Shown here piece after piece: positions 62,464 through 64,000 of a stretch of DNA of 64,000 bases. The DNA comes from Microbacterium invictum (GTDB taxonomy: Bacteria; Actinomycetota; Actinomycetes; Actinomycetales; Microbacteriaceae), in contig NZ_JACIFH010000001.1 in assembly GCF_014197265.1 (NCBI RefSeq), positions 1,302,001 through 1,366,000 on the forward strand. The letters run 5' to 3'. The position numbers were made by a program, and so were the translations under genes. Positions within the stretch are counted from its first letter, which is position 1. Each line of letters opens with the position of its first letter. Under the pieces are notes generated by a model. That model did not search any database, had not been told where the DNA came from, and saw only the letters and a list, made by a program, of their open reading frames with translations.

Positions 62464-63054
62464 TCAGCGGGAGCTGTGCGGGCCCTGGCGAGCGGCTTCC
62501 TTGTTCGCCGCGCGGGCGGCGTTTTGTTCCGTCTTCACCTCGGACTTGTTCTTGTGCGGTCCGATCACCATCACCATGTTGCGGCCGTCGATCGTCGGGT
62601 TGGACTCGACGCTGCCGAACTCGGCGACATCCTCGGCGAACTTGCGGAGCAGGCGCACACCCTGCTCGGGCTTCTGCTGCTCGCGACCGCGGAACAGGAT
62701 CATGGCCTTGACCTTGTCACCGGATTTGAGGAAGCCCTCAGCGCGCTTGCGCTTGGTCTGGTAGTCGTGGGCGTCGATCTTGAGCCGGAACCGGACCTCC
62801 TTGAGGACCGTGTTCGCCTGGTTGCGTCGCGCTTCCTTGGCCTTCTGCGCTGCCTCGTACTTGAACTTCCCGTAGTCCATGATCTTGACCACGGGGGGCT
62901 TCGAGTTGGGGGCAACCTCGACCAGGTCGAGCTCGGCCTCCTGGGCAAGACGCAGGGCGGCTTCGATGCGTACGACGCCGACCTGCTCTCCGTTGGGACC
63001 CACGAGGCGGACCTCGGGGACGCGGATGCGCTCATTGGTGCGGGGATCGCTGAT
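62464..63054 (-). CDS. infC: translation initiation factor IF-3, apparent ATC start
   Basis: A 196-residue factor that checks the initiator tRNA-codon match on 30S. It opens [19 protein letters not shown], the N-domain. [20 protein letters not shown] is the linker, and [20 protein letters not shown] starts the C-domain. There is no ATG, GTG or TTG at the family N-terminus. AGGAG sits exactly 6 nt before ATC 63054, so the start codon is ATC. IF-3 rejects non-standard starts, giving negative autoregulation, as with AUU in E. coli. The long leader (63055-63310) contains a 16-bp palindrome. The C-terminal ~25 residues ([16 protein letters not shown]) are a species-type basic tail. Confidence 0.93.
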   Translation of the reverse strand: MSDPRTNERIRVPEVRLVGPNGEQVGVVRIEAALRLAQEAELDLVEVAPNSKPPVVKIMDYGKFKYEAAQKAKEARRNQANTVLKEVRFRLKIDAHDYQTKRKRAEGFLKSGDKVKAMILFRGREQQKPEQGVRLLRKFAEDVAEFGSVESNPTIDGRNMVMVIGPHKNKSEVKTEQNAARAANKEAARQGPHSSR

Positions 63055-63310
63055 GCGGAACTCCTCTTCGTGCGGGAACGGCCACCGGGACACAGGGCTG
63101 CATCTCGGGCGGAAGAGAGTCACGTCCACCCCGCACGATGCGCGCGCATCGGCATAAAGTGTTCTGCACCCTGGCTACCCCGGACGCATGACGGCCGGGG
63201 CGGAGTGCATAACCCGGTAGCCTGGAACGGCAAGCGCGGGTGGGATGTGATCCTCTTTCGATCCGGAGTAGAACACTCCGGTGCCCGCATAGTCTATCAG
63301 AGAGCAGCAC
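63055..63310. other. infC leader and divergent promoter region
   Basis: 256 nt between infC and the DUF1844 gene. It contains the perfect 16-nt palindrome CGATGCGCGCGCATCG at 63136-63151, AGGAG for infC at 63060-63064, and TAGTCT (63289-63294 region) with GAGAG for the plus-strand gene. A leader that senses L20 is possible but no clear pseudoknot was recognised. Confidence 0.5.
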
Positions 63311-63706
63311 GTGGACACGATCTCCCCTTCCCCCGGTCCGGACGACGAGCGCCAGGCTCGCTGGGAAGAACAGGAGAAGGCCTCCGAGGCGGCCACACGC
63401 GACATCGCGGACGTTCCCGCGGTCGAGGTGATCACCACCACGGCCGTGCACCTGATGAGTGCGGCGGCGGTCAAGCTCGGCCTGGCCGACGATCCCGACG
63501 CGCAGATCGACCTCGACGAGGCGCGCAAGCTCATCAACGCGCTCGCGGGACTCATCACCGCGGGTGCCCCGGAGATCAGCAGTGCGCATGCCTCGCCGCT
63601 GCGCGACGGGCTGCGATCGTTGCAGCTGGCGTTCCGGGAGGCCTCGGTCATCCCCGACCCGATCGGCAAGGGGCCGGGCGAGAAGTGGACCGGGCCCGTC
63701 AACTGA
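63311..63706 (+). CDS. DUF1844-domain protein
   Basis: A 131-residue protein with [20 protein letters not shown] and [20 protein letters not shown], the DUF1844 signature. Helical, soluble, N-terminus acidic. The family is found near infC-rpmI-rplT in actinobacteria, and its function is unknown. GTG 63311 is chosen for the GAGAG 7-8 nt upstream. It is divergent from infC. Confidence 0.85.
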   Translation: MDTISPSPGPDDERQARWEEQEKASEAATRDIADVPAVEVITTTAVHLMSAAAVKLGLADDPDAQIDLDEARKLINALAGLITAGAPEISSAHASPLRDGLRSLQLAFREASVIPDPIGKGPGEKWTGPVN

Positions 63707-63740
63707 CTCCGGGTTCCGGGCTCCGAGGGCCGGGCTCCGG

Positions 63741-63801
63741 GATTGTCGTTTTCGGCCAAGAGCGGGGACCCCTGCACCCCGATTGTCCGAAAACGACAAT
63801 C
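63741..63801. terminator. 15-bp perfect palindrome with long loop
   Basis: GATTGTCGTTTTCGG pairs with CCGAAAACGACAATC around a 31-nt loop that holds another GATTGT. It sits between the convergent DUF1844 gene and the partial gene at the right edge. The TTTT on either strand suits bidirectional termination. Confidence 0.6.
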
Positions 63802-63837
63802 CCTCCGCCCTCGCGGCGTCGGTGAAGCGGGCGGGGG

Positions 63838-64000
63838 TTACGGGGCGTCGCGGAGGAGTTTCACGGTCAGGGAGTCGACCAGGACGGCGATGCGGTCGTC
63901 GGCGGCCCAGCGGGCCGCAAGGCGCTGCAGCACGGCATCCAACTCCTCCTTGTCGAGTCCGTCGATCAGGTGCAGCCGCACGATGAGCTCGGGGCCGCGC
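63838..64000 (-). CDS. C-terminus of a possible SseB-family protein, truncated by the window edge
   Basis: 54 codons ending TAA at 63838. The visible end (RGPELIVRLHLIDGLDKEEL, then WAADDRIAVLVDSLTVKLLR) resembles the SseB C-terminal domain of actinobacterial SseB-family proteins that occur beside DUF1844. The assignment rests on this short piece and needs the rest of the gene. Confidence 0.45.
   Translation of the reverse strand, partial: RGPELIVRLHLIDGLDKEELDAVLQRLAARWAADDRIAVLVDSLTVKLLRDAP

Overview
The window looks like chromosomal DNA of a high-GC actinobacterium of the family Microbacteriaceae, most likely Microbacterium. The reasons are GC-rich codon use, the actinobacterial order pyrG-nudix-xerD-parA-scpA-scpB-pseudouridine synthase-tyrA-cmk-der, the argCJBDF cluster, a gluABCD-type amino acid transporter, and an rRNA operon with no tRNA in its 16S-23S spacer. 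No complete prophage, insertion sequence or CRISPR array was seen. These identifications come from reading the sequence, not from database searches.

Region 1 (1-8.1 kb) is mixed: a left-truncated IclR regulator, a DJ-1/PfpI protein, a stand-alone LigD-type polymerase, a HIRAN-like protein and a PD-(D/E)XK nuclease-like protein beside tRNA-Pro(GGG), a GNAT acetyltransferase, a YhhN lysoplasmalogenase, an S4 RNA-binding protein, a DUF2809 membrane protein and a NUDIX-NYN fusion. Region 2 (8.2-10.9 kb) is the anaerobic ribonucleotide reductase pair nrdD-nrdG behind two NrdR-like boxes 31 bp apart.

Region 3 (11.1-28.4 kb, mostly minus strand) is a long housekeeping run. It reads, in transcription order, as a repeat/TPR protein, a HAD hydrolase, (a plus-strand M15 peptidase), a 52-residue protein, tlyA, nadK, recN, pyrG, NUDIX, xerD, parA, scpA, scpB, a pseudouridine synthase, tyrA, cmk and der. 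Most junctions are ATGA or GTGA overlaps. Region 4 (28.5-34.2 kb) is a 16S-23S-5S operon on the minus strand with two tandem promoters of almost identical design. The repeat protein gene starts 32 bp after its terminator.

Region 5 (34.5-51.1 kb) holds a CoA-transferase-family protein, a two-part PNPOx-like protein, tyrS, a SatD-family gene with a 37-bp dyad operator, and arginine biosynthesis (argH apart from argCJBDF). Between the arg blocks lies an AbiEi/DUF559-like gene with two 56-nt repeat elements on each side. Region 6 (51.2-64 kb) holds an ABC-2 exporter, pheST, the gluABCD-type operon, a TrmH/SpoU methyltransferase, infC-rpmI-rplT (infC apparently starting at ATC), a DUF1844 protein and the end of a possible SseB-family gene.

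Three signals cross gene boundaries. Many monocistronic starts have a TAnnnT hexamer 6-8 nt upstream, the actinobacterial leaderless design. The word GGATGCC is much commoner than base composition predicts and is carried on otherwise rare codons. The 56-nt elements occur four times with exactly the same length. The element-flanked gene and the basic repeat protein tied to the rRNA operon are the best candidates for something undescribed.
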